64,000 nucleotides of DNA from assembly GCA_020746875.1 (NCBI GenBank), contig JAGTJL010000007.1:992001-1056000 (forward strand), in the 5' to 3' direction. The notes under the pieces are model-generated. The model was not told where the DNA came from. It saw only the letters and a program-made list of their open reading frames with translations, and ran no database searches. Of this stretch, positions 18,794 to 30,466 are shown piece by piece (position 1 is the first letter of the stretch; each line of letters opens with the position of its first letter). Made by a program: the position numbers and the translations under genes. The DNA is from Rhexocercosporidium sp. MPI-PUGE-AT-0058 (Eukaryota > Ascomycota > Leotiomycetes > Helotiales).

Positions 18794-20230
18794 CTTCGCT
18801 GCTGTTGCTTGTGTTTTCCTATAGTTGTTGGATGGAGCTGCTCAGCAGAAGCTGAGCTGGGATAGGGTTCGGTCGACGCAGAGCAGTCGTAACGTCGATG
18901 CGTTGTGCCAGCCGAAAGTAAACAAGCACCTCCGCAGAGCTTCGATATCGTAAATCTTGTTCGTGATGTCGTGGAAGTTGATGTGCGGGGTAGATGCGTG
19001 TGCGTGTGTATGAAGAAGAAATAAAGGAAACGAAAGAAGAGCGAAACGCAGGTTGTGCACCTGTTTTCGTTCAACTGTGTTCTGCTTCCTTGAATTTGCG
19101 AGGCTGGGGAGTTGGATGATTTTGGGAAAATGCGGATGGCTGGTGACGGGATCGGCAGCGCGGCGTGTTTACTTTTAGCGGCAGGACAACGGGGGTGCCA
19201 CAGCAACGACGAAAAACTTCGGTTACCATCTAGCGCTGTCAGGGCCAGGACCCCTGAGCCTTTTGGTATTGGCCCACTCGCCCTACGTCACAGAAGCTCA
19301 AAGTTCGGAAGACTGAAGCAGTACGAGTGAGAGGATGGTCTTCGGGGTTTATGGTAATTTTCACTACTAGCTACTTGTCTGCCGTGATCCTATAGATCAA
19401 TCATCTCACTAAGCTGCTATGCTATTTTGATGTACCCCAGGACGGACTGTTCCCCCAACCTACTCCGTATTGCCTGATTGCTCATATCAATCTTGATGAT
19501 AAAATGCCAGCAAAATCCCTTCCTTCCCATCCAAAGGACCCATACAAATCTGCACAAACCCCAAGTTTCAGAATTTGTACAGATCTATTACATTCCAAAC
19601 AGGATCCATTCCAAATTCCCGACCCAGATCCCAACGCCGATTTCTTATGCGAACTATTATATAACTCGCACAAGAAAGCTAGCTACCCAGCTGCCTGAAT
19701 CCATCCGTCCCTGTTCCAAGCCTGAAGCTCAAAAGTAAAAGATACATGCCATTGCTAGCAAATGCGCATGTCTTTCAAAATCCATCCAAAACGAAAAATA
19801 GTGTCCAAATTTGTCTTCAAGGGAAGTATTCAAACTAAATGTGAAATATGCAGAAAAGGGAAGAAGAATCGCAAATAGAGGTATCCATCATAACATCATA
19901 CAGTCATACAAGTCATATCGAAACAACAAATTCTTCCCGGGAAAAAAAGGGAATAAGAAAGAAACCAGAAGCGAATAAAGATGCAAGTAAAGCTCTCAAG
20001 TGCTCTCTGGGGGGGTATAAAACTTTTTCTCTCTTCGACTCTTTTTGTTGGACAAGACCAAAAAAGGAGAAAACGAAAGCAAAAGCCACCACCCATGATG
20101 AAGAAATTCCTTTTGCACAGAGAAAAGAACCAGGAATTGAAGTATCGAAGTGGAGGGCCTTCCCAAAAGACCATGTGCTAAATCCCGAAGAAAACCCCAA
20201 TAAATATCATCGCTTGCAAATGAAACACTA
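18794..20230. other. Intergenic, no gene seen
   Basis: About 1.4 kb between two minus-strand genes. It must include the promoter of the 476-aa membrane protein and the 3' region of the 616-aa protein. Short frames on both strands look like chance. Confidence 0.5.
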
Positions 20231-22081
20231 TCATATGTAGTTCCCGTCGCGGGGATACTGTGGTGTGCGAGTCCATGACTCGCCCGAGTGGGAAGACATC
20301 CTTGATCGTCCTGATGGTCGACTAACCCGGCTTTGACGATCCTCGATTCTGCCTCCGCCGTATTCCGAGTTGGATCGCTCGCTGCCATTCCGGAGGCTTT
20401 TCTGTCGTTGAATGGAGATCTCTCCTCCATCGGCACAGTCGATCTGCATCCCCCCGACCATTACTCGAGTCTGTCCAGTGACCTTCAATGTCACATTCTC
20501 ATCATTGTCTCCGCTGCCGCTTCTGGTGGTCCGCGTCGTTGCCGATTTCTTGTAGTCGCTTTCGTCCCGACTTGCGCTACTCTTGGTGCTCCGACTGCTG
20601 CCACCTTGTTTTCTTTGCTGCCGTCGTAGAACTTCGGCCGTAAGGGGTACACTAGGTCCACCAGCAACATCATCTTGGTAAGAAGTGGCTTGGTTGATCT
20701 TTGCTTCGTAGGAGGCTCCCTGGTACTGAGATGCCTGTTGCATCTTGGCTTCGTAGCCATCCGATACTCCGGCAGATGATGGCTGCTCATAAGAGCTCTG
20801 CCTCCGTCGCCCACTGTTTGCTGCTTCGATTCTAACACTTCCCAAATCGTAAGACGCCGAATGACGATTCGTACTCGGACGCCGAGGCCGGGGCTCATCG
20901 CGGTACTCCGATCGTGTATCCCGCTCATAGTATTCCACTCCTACTCCAGGATCTGATATGGGATCAGTGTTGTACACCGAATTCCGTCGGAGGATACCCT
21001 GGCGCCGGTGTGGTGGCGGAGGCATGGCTCTGGTATCTACCTCTGCCTTACTCATTGTTAATGTAGAAGCTGGCTCCCTAATGCTTTCCCTTCTCTCCGC
21101 CTTCCGTATCGTAGCTCCATCCGCCGCTGACGTGTATCCATCATCATAATATGCGGTATCGTAATCGCTATAAACTCGAGGAGATCGAGCATCTCGATGT
21201 CCAAATGCTGATGAGGTCCGCCCTGCTGGCTCGAATGCGGTCTGCGAGCGAGGAGGAATGTCGCCGAATCTTGCTGCGAGGGGTCGCGAAGTAGCTTTCG
21301 GCGCAAAGTAATCGGTTTGCGCTTGAGCTTGGGGTTGGGGCATGTGGTATTGTGGTTGCGCGGACATGGTGTACTGAGGGGGGGTAGAATATTGCTGCGG
21401 GGCGGAATATTGGTAGGAAGATGTATACTGTAACTGGGGGGGAGGCGCAGATTGGCGGGGAGTGTTGTATTGGGGAGCAGCGTAATTCATGTAGGAGGAT
21501 CCTGGTGAGGGAGGTGGGTACGAGGGTGTGATGATTGGTTGTTGTGGATAATACGCCGACATGGACGGCGGAGGGCCATTATTTCCAGACGGCGTCTGCG
21601 GAGCATGGAAACTTTGCGGCCGTGGATATGTTGGCGCCGTAAGTGTTCGAGGACGTATAGGTAGAGGTATAGGTTGCGAAACAGCAGCGGGTGCGATCCC
21701 AAAATGGCTCGGATCAACTCTCGAGTTGCTGGGAATGGCGGACTTTGAGAACGATCGATTCTCATGCGCAGACGGTGGTCGGTTGACCTTGCGAGGTGAC
21801 TTGTTACTGCTGCTGGAAGACTTTCGGCGTTCGTCCCTGGGGGTCATGATCTCAACGTGCTGGCCGGGACTCAGTTCGGGGGCATAAATGGCATCGCTCT
21901 GCGACTTCCTGTGCTTGGTACTCCTGCGCTTCTCTCTATCCCTCTCTCTTTCCCTCTCTCTATCGTCTTGATAGGAAACTTTTGGTTTGACGGCAGCGGA
22001 TCGCCGCGATGCTCTAACTTCTCTGCCGCTTGTATCGTCGACATCCTCGCAGTAAGCGGGCTTCGCTCTGTCGGAGCCCAT
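20231..22081 (-). CDS. Large disordered Ser/Pro/Tyr/Gln-rich protein
   Basis: Intronless, 616 aa. Residues 45-60 are a basic/acidic run (RERERERDREKRRSTKHRK). The centre (about 165-260) is rich in Pro, Gln and Tyr, with repeated PQYxxP/PQQYS-like units, as in phase-separating or scaffold proteins. Short repeats YEAK..QATSYQ lie near 460-490. The only compact part is near the C terminus, about residue 540-570: NVTLKVTGQTRVMVGGMQID, a short predicted beta segment. There is no membrane span or signal peptide. The function is unknown. Confidence 0.75.
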   Translation of the reverse strand: MGSDRAKPAYCEDVDDTSGREVRASRRSAAVKPKVSYQDDRERERERDREKRRSTKHRKSQSDAIYAPELSPGQHVEIMTPRDERRKSSSSSNKSPRKVNRPPSAHENRSFSKSAIPSNSRVDPSHFGIAPAAVSQPIPLPIRPRTLTAPTYPRPQSFHAPQTPSGNNGPPPSMSAYYPQQPIITPSYPPPSPGSSYMNYAAPQYNTPRQSAPPPQLQYTSSYQYSAPQQYSTPPQYTMSAQPQYHMPQPQAQAQTDYFAPKATSRPLAARFGDIPPRSQTAFEPAGRTSSAFGHRDARSPRVYSDYDTAYYDDGYTSAADGATIRKAERRESIREPASTLTMSKAEVDTRAMPPPPHRRQGILRRNSVYNTDPISDPGVGVEYYERDTRSEYRDEPRPRRPSTNRHSASYDLGSVRIEAANSGRRRQSSYEQPSSAGVSDGYEAKMQQASQYQGASYEAKINQATSYQDDVAGGPSVPLTAEVLRRQQRKQGGSSRSTKSSASRDESDYKKSATTRTTRSGSGDNDENVTLKVTGQTRVMVGGMQIDCADGGEISIQRQKSLRNGSERSNSEYGGGRIEDRQSRVSRPSGRSRMSSHSGESWTRTPQYPRDGNYI

Positions 22082-22520
22082 CTCTCAGCCCGGGGCGTCG
22101 ACGAAATGCGTCGACAGCAATGCGCGATCCTGTCGCGATGGGGTGGGCAGAGTAGAATAGTTGTGAGGCAGCGTGCCTGAGTGATGTGGTGGTTTGTTCT
22201 CGTCTTGGTAGTGGTGGTGGTGGTGGGATGTTCGGTGGGATGTGGAATGTGGGATGGGGTGCTTCTCCACCGAGGGACGAAATTTGAAATATATTTTTGG
22301 GGGGGTGGATGCACGCTTGCTTGTCTGGCGTGGCGTTGGCCTGGTCTTGTCGTGCTGGGAAGAGGGACGGAAGGGCTCGGTCGGTACTGTCCTGACGGTA
22401 TGGGGCAGGAGGAGCTCAGACCTTTTGGGGCCCAACGGGACGGCGATTAGGCGAGAAGATCGGTTGTTGACGCAAGTGGAGATGGAGATGGAGCAATAAA
22501 GATGTGGTGCGCAGGCAGGG

Positions 22521-22640
22521 GATGTTGATGTTGATGTGGATGTGGATGTGCGAAGTAAGTATGAGCACGACCCGGTAGGTAGGTATAGGTGTAGGTAGGT
22601 AGGTATAGTTGTAGGTAGGTATGGATGTAGTTATGGATGT
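22521..22640. repeat. Microsatellite tract (GATGTK and GTAG/GTAT units)
   Basis: Imperfect hexamers GATGTT/GATGTG are followed by GTAGGTAGGTATAGGT-type arrays about 440-560 bp upstream of the 616-aa protein's ATG, so it may lie in its promoter. Confidence 0.8.
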
Positions 22641-25600
22641 TGACGGGAAGAGGCCAGGCTGGTACGGTAGGGCAGGATCGCCAGGGAGGATGGGATGACT
22701 GGGACCGGAGTTTTCTTTATCGATAGACCAGGAGGAGGAGGAGATCAGTTGGACGATCAGTTGCTGGCCTTGCCACTCGTACGCTTCGGGCCGTGAGACG
22801 CGACGAGACGAGATCAGAAGAACAGTCACAGACAAGACGATACAATGAAGTAGTATAAGACAAGACAAGACAAGTCAAGACAAGTCAACCGATAATTGCC
22901 ACTTGAGACGGCCTTCCTGGATCTGGGTAGAAGGGGTCCACGATTCCACAGGCCAAAAAGGAGGAACAAGAGGATGGCGTCTATTCTGGGCGGAATCCTA
23001 TGTACTGTCTGTACTCGGTCTCGGACACTGCACCAGCTCTTAGAGAGCAGAGGAGCAGCGTTGATCCACCTGGGCGAAAATGCGCAACAACACGCCCGTA
23101 AGCCGACCAAGCGAGGGGGGATGGATGGAGACTGGAGAGAGGGGGGCTGTCTTGCTGGGTCGGGGATAAGATTTTTTTTCTTTTCCTCTTTCTTTTCGTG
23201 CGTGCGTGCTTGCTGTGTTGGCCGCGGCTGGTTCAGCCTAATTGTCGTACACGGTGTTGGGTAGCAATGCCCTTAGAAGAGTGGGGATGGGAGAGGAGAT
23301 CGCATGGCTATGACTCCCAAGAGAGAGTCGTCGGCGATGCGAAGGGATGGGGATGAACTATAGTATATTGAAAGTGAAGTGAAGGGGGGAAGAAAGGAAG
23401 AAAGGAAGGAAAGAAGAGAAGAGGAGGGATCGAGGGTGGAAGGTTGGGTTGGGTTCGGTACGAGGGGGGTGAAGATGTGGTGGGAGACACTTGCAATAGG
23501 ATGGATGGGATTCGACAGTCCTGGATTGGATGGTTAGATGGTTGGATGGAAGTGCGTCAGTCACGTTCAAGTCGGGTCAGTTCATTACTCAGTCACCTTG
23601 TCTGTCAGTACAGTACTACCACTTCCTTTCCTTTCCTCATCGGTCGTCCCCTTGTTAGTAGCCCGATCATGAAGGCTGCATTAAAGAAAATACCTAGCTT
23701 CTCCCCCTCCTCTCCCGCCGTCGTGCATGCCAATGCCACCACAAGGCGTGAGTGTCTGTCTGGTTTTCCAGTCAACCGAAGGAAGTCTCTCAGTCAGTCA
23801 CACTGACGAATGCGTCCTCCTCCTCTCTTGTCCCCCGTTTCATCTCCTCGCTCCTATAGACCAGCCAGTAGATATGATTGGAAACCTCCCTCCTGCAAAG
23901 CCAACACCACTTCTCCCTCACCCACCAGCCAGGTCTCGTCTACCTCCCCATACACAGATCCACCTCCGCCACAAACGTACACACATAAGCGACATTCCGG
24001 GCGAGTCCCTCCACTTCCTACGCCCAACCGTAATCGACCACAAAAGACCTCAAAACAGCAGACCTCGTACCCCTCCATCAAACCAGACAACTCTGCATGC
24101 TAAATGACTCCTACCACCACCGCTCTCTCTCTCTCGAATTACCCCTCCACTCCACCCCACCCCCTCAAGCCACCCCTTCTGCAATTCATGCACTACCACC
24201 GCCCAGTGCCTCAGCCCTGCCCAATCCCCATCCTCTGGCTTCCATTCGCACGCCCTCATTCGTCCGTGCGGCAGCTGTCGTACTCTATGCTGACGCACCC
24301 GGAATATACCCTCCTGACCATCTGATATACCTACCTCTCTCTCATCGAAATAAGAAGATTATCTTCTATTCGCGACGAAGTCTTTCTACTTGATTCGATC
24401 CGGCGGATCGTCTGTTACTGTACCGTTTCATGTGTATAACGAAACAAGTAACCCAATCAACAAACCGCTAATTAATAAATGCAAAAATTTGATACTTTTT
24501 CGCATCTACGTACCAGATTGGACGGGAAACAAGACTACAGTCCCCGTACCCGAATAATTGGTGATGGCCAGGCCACGGATCTGAGAATGTCTGTGAGTAA
24601 GGCGCTGTGCTGTGCTGCTGTGCTGTGCTGTGCCTACGGACGCATTCTGCAAGACATCGACCTCCGCTACCCACTAATTCCATCCGCATCACTTCAGCAC
24701 ACATGAAGCTGCGTCATGTATTCACTAGGTACAAGCAAAATCAGCAAAATCACCCAAAGTCAAAAAATTCGGTGAGGTGAAACTCTATCGTCGAAAGGCA
24801 CCAGTCCATCGAATCATCCCCTCCATTCCAACGTTCTAAACTTTCGTTCGCGCACCCCACCCACCTCACCTCAACACACACGAATTCTAGAGTTGTCGAA
24901 GGATTCGCATTCCCTCCTCCCTTCCCTCCCAACCAATCAACACACACGTCTAAGGTGCAGAATCATGCATTCGATGCAGACCTCTCTTAGATGTGGAGGC
25001 TAATTACCTGCACCTGTCTGGTAGCGCAGAGGGACCATTCGTACCCGACCACCAAAAAAAAAAAAAATTATTTTGAGGACCAAGACGATAAAAGATTGAC
25101 CTTCCACTACTCGGGCACCGCACATTCGACTTTTTCGGAGGATAAAAAAAACAAACCACGACGGCGAGGCGATAGGATAGGGTATTTTGTTCGAGCTTGG
25201 ATGGAACCATATCAGCAGCTGCGTATAGGGCGTTCATCCGAGATCTTTTGCCTGTTCCTCTAGGGAGGTAGGTAATTAATTAATCAATTATAATTGTGTT
25301 TATATATTATTTATTTGACTACTAACTACGTGCGACGTCCGCTGCTGTCCCATCCCATCCTCGTCCTCATGCTCCCTCCCCCCTACTCGCTAGACATCAT
25401 ACCGGACTCTACCCACCTGACCAAAAGCACAAAACCAGAGTCTCGAGATCTCTAAATCTCGACAGTCGAGATGTGAGGATTGCGTTACCCCACCTTTCTT
25501 TCATTCATTCATTCCGTGGTTACGGCCGCCAGCTCTAGCTACTGTAATGTAAGGCGAGAGAAACATGGATGGGATTAACTTACCACCACCACCACCATCA

Positions 25601-25925
25601 CCACTCCTCAATCGGCATTAGTGTCCTGCACGGTATTGAAGGGCCTCGCCGCCTCGCTATCCCTTTGGATGATCCATATCGCTGGGAGCACACTAGCCTG
25701 TGGGTATCTCTCTCCTGTATCCACAGGAGGCAAGCAAAAGGAAACAAGGCAAAAGCCCGAGGGGTCCTCAAGCAAGGTTACGAGCTCGAGCTGAAGAGGA
25801 GGGGGGAAAAAGAAAGTATACCCAGCCCATGCATGCGATGCGAGAGCGGTAGGTAGATATCCTCGGTTGTAGATTGCAAGCTACTGTAAGTACACTACAG
25901 TAGGCATTTTAGATCTGGTCTTGCT

Positions 25926-25948
25926 TGATAGATAGATAGATAGATAGG
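25926..25948. repeat. (GATA)n microsatellite
   Basis: Five uninterrupted GATA units end in GATAGGTA. It lies in the gene-free stretch. GATA is also the core site of fungal GATA factors, but the array is more simply slippage. Confidence 0.8.
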
Positions 25949-26955
25949 TAAATAGCTGGATGAAAAGATATCAAATGATCATCCAGAGCCGCACACCCTC
26001 ACACAACCACACCGCCTTTTCGCTTCCAGGAGTCATCCTCGCAGCAGAACAATGCAAACAATGCGATCGATTTTAACATCCCGCCTTTTTCGCTTCTCTG
26101 CTCGCTTGCGTGCTTGCTGTTTTTGCTCGGCCTCGCCTCTCACATACATACTGGAGGCGGAAGCTTGACGCCACAGTACCGTACACCCCAATTGGGAAAT
26201 CTCGAGGCCGGAGCTTGGATGACCGCCTTGAGTAAGTGAGTGGCTTGGTGCAAAGCATACAGACACAGAGGTGGTGAAAGCTCCTCCTCCTCCTCCTCAT
26301 CGTGGACTGAAGTGGCGTCTGTAGATTACTCTGGCTGCGATATTCAAGAGCGCCCGCCTTCCCGCTTTCTCGACCAGAGTGAGACTACTCCTCGCTGATC
26401 GCCCTTCGCTCTTTCCGTCCTTTTCAACAGACGGTGCCTGCTCTTGCTCTCGCTTGGTGGAGGAATCTTCTTCTTGTCTTTCTCCACCGCCCGAATGGTA
26501 TCCTCATGGATTATCGCCCGGGAGGACGCGGTGAATTTCTCGACCTAGGCCCAGAGCAGCTGTCACCGCATCGAATTTTCCAAGAATGGCCTCGTACATG
26601 GTGAGGATGAGAAGCGAGGTGACTGCATGGGGGGCCAATGTTTGTGATTCGAGGAGGCCGATCACGTGGGTGTTGTGTGGTAGCGCGATGGTGGGATGGT
26701 GACACGTGAAGCCGGGCTGTTGTGATTCGGTTTGGTGATGTAACGAAGTAGGTTGAGAGAAGCAGAGACAAGATGATATTTTATACATGTAACGAGAGAT
26801 GGCTGACTTCGCTGTGGATCTTGTCCTTCGTTCGTATTTTCGCTGACATGAGAATGTATGTCGAAGCAGTAGAATACTGTACAGAGCAGAGATGTAGTTT
26901 TCGCTGCATGAGCAGCCACGTCGAAACCGAACCCAAATAACGGATGCCAAGACCA

Positions 26956-29190
26956 TCAAATCTCCTCTGCCCAAGACCCAGTCATCGTGGCCCAAAGATC
27001 GTGATAGAGATGGACAGATGAGGCTGTTGATTCGATGCTGGGTGTTCCACTTCCACTCAGATCAAATGAGCTGGCGTCCATCGAAACAAGTGGATCGAAA
27101 TACACGTTGAGCGAGTAATCCATCATGGGGCAATGTCCCGTGGCATAATTATTACCAATCGGTGGTTCGGGAACAAGCTTCGAGATGCGCTTCTCGTAGG
27201 ATTTCTTGACGCTTCCTAGGATCATCTGGAAGACGTGGTAGACGTCTGGATGCTTGGAACCCTCTTCGCTCCTGACGGGGACGGACGATAGAACTTGGAA
27301 TCTGTAGCACAGACAGTCGAGATACATCACTAATGGCACCTGGGACCGGGTTGTCTCGGCGTTCCAGCTCAGTTTTGAAGCCATTGCAAATGTCAGGCGA
27401 GACATGACCACTACAGAATGGACTATGTACCCCCAATGTACGGATGTGAATTGAAGATATGTAGATTCTGAAAGCGAAAGGAGATAATCAAAGTACTTCT
27501 TGCAGGCTGTCAAGCAACCCGTTAGATGGGCAAGATTCATTGGTCTATAACCTGTATCCCGAAGGAAATCCCGGTATGGCATGCGAAAGAATCCGAGGGG
27601 TTGGCCGTATACCAAAATCTCCATGAACCTCTCTGCCAGGATAACAGGGACTGAGATGTCAGCGATATGGATCCATCTGGTTATCTTGGAAATAAAACAT
27701 ACCTTGGTTCCTGATATGCTCTGGGGTTGACTTTTGCCACTCCTGGAGCTGGTCCAAGAACATTTGTATGTTTACCTCGTCGTTGAGAGCTTCCATGCGA
27801 GGGTCAACAGCAGGTCGTGGGAGGGCATTCACGTCGCCAATCATTTCCACCAGCCGTTGTAGCTTGACAGTGGAGCCTATCTCGGTTAAGAATTCCTCAT
27901 TCATAACGCCTTCGCTGTCCTTATCAAGCAGGTCACGATAATTGCGATTGTTGGGTTTGCGAAAGCCTCTGTTTATGCTTGGAAAGAGTGCATCGGCACT
28001 AGAGAAGAATCAGTATGATGACCTTGAGCCCCTATAGAACAAACTCACGCGGATGACATGTAATAGCACCCAAGGTAGGTTCTCCTTGCAGCTTCGGTAA
28101 AGTGATCTCCCTCAACCAGATCCGTAGATGTAACAGCAGCATCGGACTTGTTGGCGCTTGGAGTTTCTTGGTCAAGTCCGAGGTCGATAAGTAGACTGAT
28201 GGCTAGATTCATATACATGAACGAAGTCGTATCCCGAGGGTTGACATGTGCAGGATACCTGGTAGCTTTACATTAAATCAATGCACGCTGGTGGCTGTCA
28301 ACCCACTCACCAAGCAATGTATACTAGCAGTCCTTGCAAGAAATCGAGACTCCTCTGCCCTTGTAGAAGTACTTGGGAGCTCAAAACACGCCTGAACTCA
28401 TGATTAATTTGGTGATGTAGTAGAGGATCTTGTATCGACGCGGAAGTGAGAATGGCCAGGAGTAGGAAGGGTGATGTTCTAGATAAAGACGGTACTGTGG
28501 CTTCTGGAGCAATTTTGACAAATGGAAAGAATGATGCTTTCGCCCGGTAAGTTTGAAGTAGGTCTTCGGCCTGTTTCAGCGTGACCTTTCGCTTTTCTAC
28601 GACTGTTGGGCTGCCACTTTCGAGGCTCGTGGGGTCTTCCGGGAGTGGTGGTACTTCTTCGTCGCCAAAGATATCCATGTGATGTCTGTGAAGTGCAGCG
28701 ATGTCTTTGCTGCTGTCCGGGGTATGGACAGTAGCAAGAGACAATGAGAAATCTGAGTTACTGATTATGGAAGAGGGTGTTCCTGATGATCCTGAAGGGC
28801 GTCTACGTAAACGACTTTAGCAGATGAAATGAAAAGATAGTACCTAGAGATAGATCCCTGGGGCATGGAAAAACAGAAGCACATAAAATAGGAAGATGTT
28901 GTCATGAGTTAGTTCACAGTATGGACAATCAAGCCCACGCCGTTAAAACTTTCGTCCTTCTACATCTTAGGACTGTGGATAGTGGTGTAAAGTTTTCAAA
29001 AGTACACTTACGAAGCACGAGTCCTCATGGGACGCGCTTTAGACCGAACCACGCATTCAGTCCCATTCTGCTCACATTTCTGACATGTACCAGCTTGACT
29101 TTTGTAGACACATCGACTTTTGCTAGCCCGACAAGCTTCGCAGGCCTTCGCATTTCGAAGTTTGGGGGGGCAGGCAAGATTCTCAGACAT
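26956..29190 (-). CDS. Zn2Cys6 (Gal4-type) transcription factor
   Basis: Model: complement(join(26956..27650,27703..27998,28049..28258,28311..28802,29012..29190)), 623 aa; all junctions are GT-AG and in phase. The DNA-binding binuclear cluster is at the N terminus: C17-x2-C20-x6-C27-x8-C36-x2-C39-x6-C46, followed by a basic stretch (RSKARPMRTR). The middle exons (TTSFMYMNLAISLLIDLGLD, then a long helical region) resemble the fungal-specific regulatory domain. The C-terminal exon ends in a Ser/Thr-rich acidic tail. The first intron is long (209 bp) and is the least certain junction; the other three are 50-52 bp. It probably acts in the nucleus. The adjacent EEP enzyme is on the same strand and could be a target, but that is only position. 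Confidence 0.88.
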
Positions 29191-29566
29191 GCTGTAGCGT
29201 TTTTGGGTCCAGGGAAAGGTCTCCCAAATATGAGTTCTGTCAAGATCGATCCAAGTGAACAGCCATAAGAAGGACAGAGGTCCGCCATGCTGACGTAAGG
29301 TTAAACTTGCTCATTTGATATCTACACCCGTACATCCGCAGCCAATCAATGCCCAGAATTCTCCAAAGTGGGGTATCATGTGAGCAACAGCATACATTGA
29401 GAAACACCTATGTTTCTGACATGTTCTTAACAGTGTGGCCCGACTTTTAATTTAATTGAAGCAATCATTGAAGTAATCATTGATACAGTGTCCTGATACT
29501 ATAGTTATTTCAGTGCTAAATAGTGATAAGTCGATCGATTTGCAGGCGATGCAGAAAGCATCTATT
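29191..29566. other. Short intergenic promoter region
   Basis: 376 bp between the Zn2Cys6 start and the stop of the EEP gene, AT-rich and without a gene. Confidence 0.5.
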
Positions 29567-30466
29567 CTATGCCACTCCCAGCACAACATCAGCAACACAA
29601 GCTCGATGGTCAGAAAGATAAACCCCATCATCAAATCGGTTTGCCAGAACTCCATATGTACGATATGTAACCTTGTCGCATTTCCTCGAGAAGATGAAGT
29701 CGATTCGTACCGGTGTGTTATCAACATAACCGAAAGACGTGAATGTATTCTCACTCCCTGACCGCTTTTCCTTTGGCACTTGTAGACAGATATCCTCCAT
29801 AACCGATTCTGGAGAGGTCATGATCTCATATGCGCGATCGTCAGTAGGGCTATTGAAGTCTCCAGCCAGCAGAACCGCTGCTGGGCATTCCTCGTCTGTC
29901 AAAGACTCGACGGTCGCCAGAATGATCTTGGCACTTTCTCTGCGTGACTTTGCACCCTCATTGTCGAAGTGGGTATTGAGAATGGCGACTTCTTGTCCGG
30001 TCTCACGATGGATGAATTTTCCAATGGTGACGATCCTAATGCTGCCTGCATCCCATCCTTTCGATGGCACATCTGGTGTGGGACTCATCCACTGCGTCTC
30101 CCAACCTTTCAACTTCCAGATCGACGGCCGATAGAAGATAGGAGAGTATTCTCCTGCTTCTTTTCCATCGTCCCGACCAACTCCAATATATTCCCATTTT
30201 CCGGCCGTTGATGGTGATTCGTTCAGTGCAGCATGGACATCTAGAAGCTGAGAGTGGAGGACTTCTTGAAGGCAAATGAATGTCGAAGGTAGGACTGAAT
30301 TGATGACCAGCTCAGAGCAGAGACGAGGGCACCGAACTTTCCACAGTTCTTCGCCTTTGACAGGACTTCTCGTCGCATAACGGATGTTGTGCGTAAGGAC
30401 TCGGATGTCTACTGCTTTCTGTGATGCTTGGGGAGCCTTGCTTGATGTGGATGGATTTGTATCCAT
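29567..30466 (-). CDS. Endonuclease/exonuclease/phosphatase-family hydrolase
   Basis: Intronless, 299 aa, the usual length of a single EEP domain. The metal and phosphate-binding residues are all present: N27 (LTHNIRY), E68 (CLQEVL), H166 (NTHFD), D203 and N205 (AGDFNS), D256 (RIDFIF) and D286-H287 (LSDHR). There is no signal peptide or membrane span, so it should be cytosolic or nuclear. Homologues act as Mg-dependent phosphodiesterases or phosphatases on nucleic acids, inositol phosphates or sphingolipids. The single-domain form without a mitochondrial leader does not tell which. The ATG at 30466 gives the complete domain. Confidence 0.88.
   Translation of the reverse strand: MDTNPSTSSKAPQASQKAVDIRVLTHNIRYATRSPVKGEELWKVRCPRLCSELVINSVLPSTFICLQEVLHSQLLDVHAALNESPSTAGKWEYIGVGRDDGKEAGEYSPIFYRPSIWKLKGWETQWMSPTPDVPSKGWDAGSIRIVTIGKFIHRETGQEVAILNTHFDNEGAKSRRESAKIILATVESLTDEECPAAVLLAGDFNSPTDDRAYEIMTSPESVMEDICLQVPKEKRSGSENTFTSFGYVDNTPVRIDFIFSRKCDKVTYRTYGVLANRFDDGVYLSDHRACVADVVLGVA

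Larger units (their letters stand above)
22082..26955. other. 4.9-kb region without a convincing gene
   Basis: Lies between the 5' end of the 616-aa gene and the 3' end of the Zn2Cys6 gene. It is rich in simple sequence: GATGTT/GATGTG runs (22521-22550), GTAGGTAGGTA arrays (22573-22620), ACAAG runs (22858-22885), purine runs (23376-23430), TGTGC runs (24603-24632), A-runs (25053-25067) and GATA runs (25926-25947). Open frames exist by low complexity, but no domain or splice pattern supports a gene. A possible first exon at 23669-23748 is noted among the rejected items. Confidence 0.5.

Noticed and set aside
23669..24103. Possible two-exon gene starting MKAALKKIPSF
   Set aside because: A GCGTGAGT donor and a TATAG acceptor exist, but the product is Pro/Ser low-complexity in all frames and no family is seen. 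Kept only as a weak candidate.
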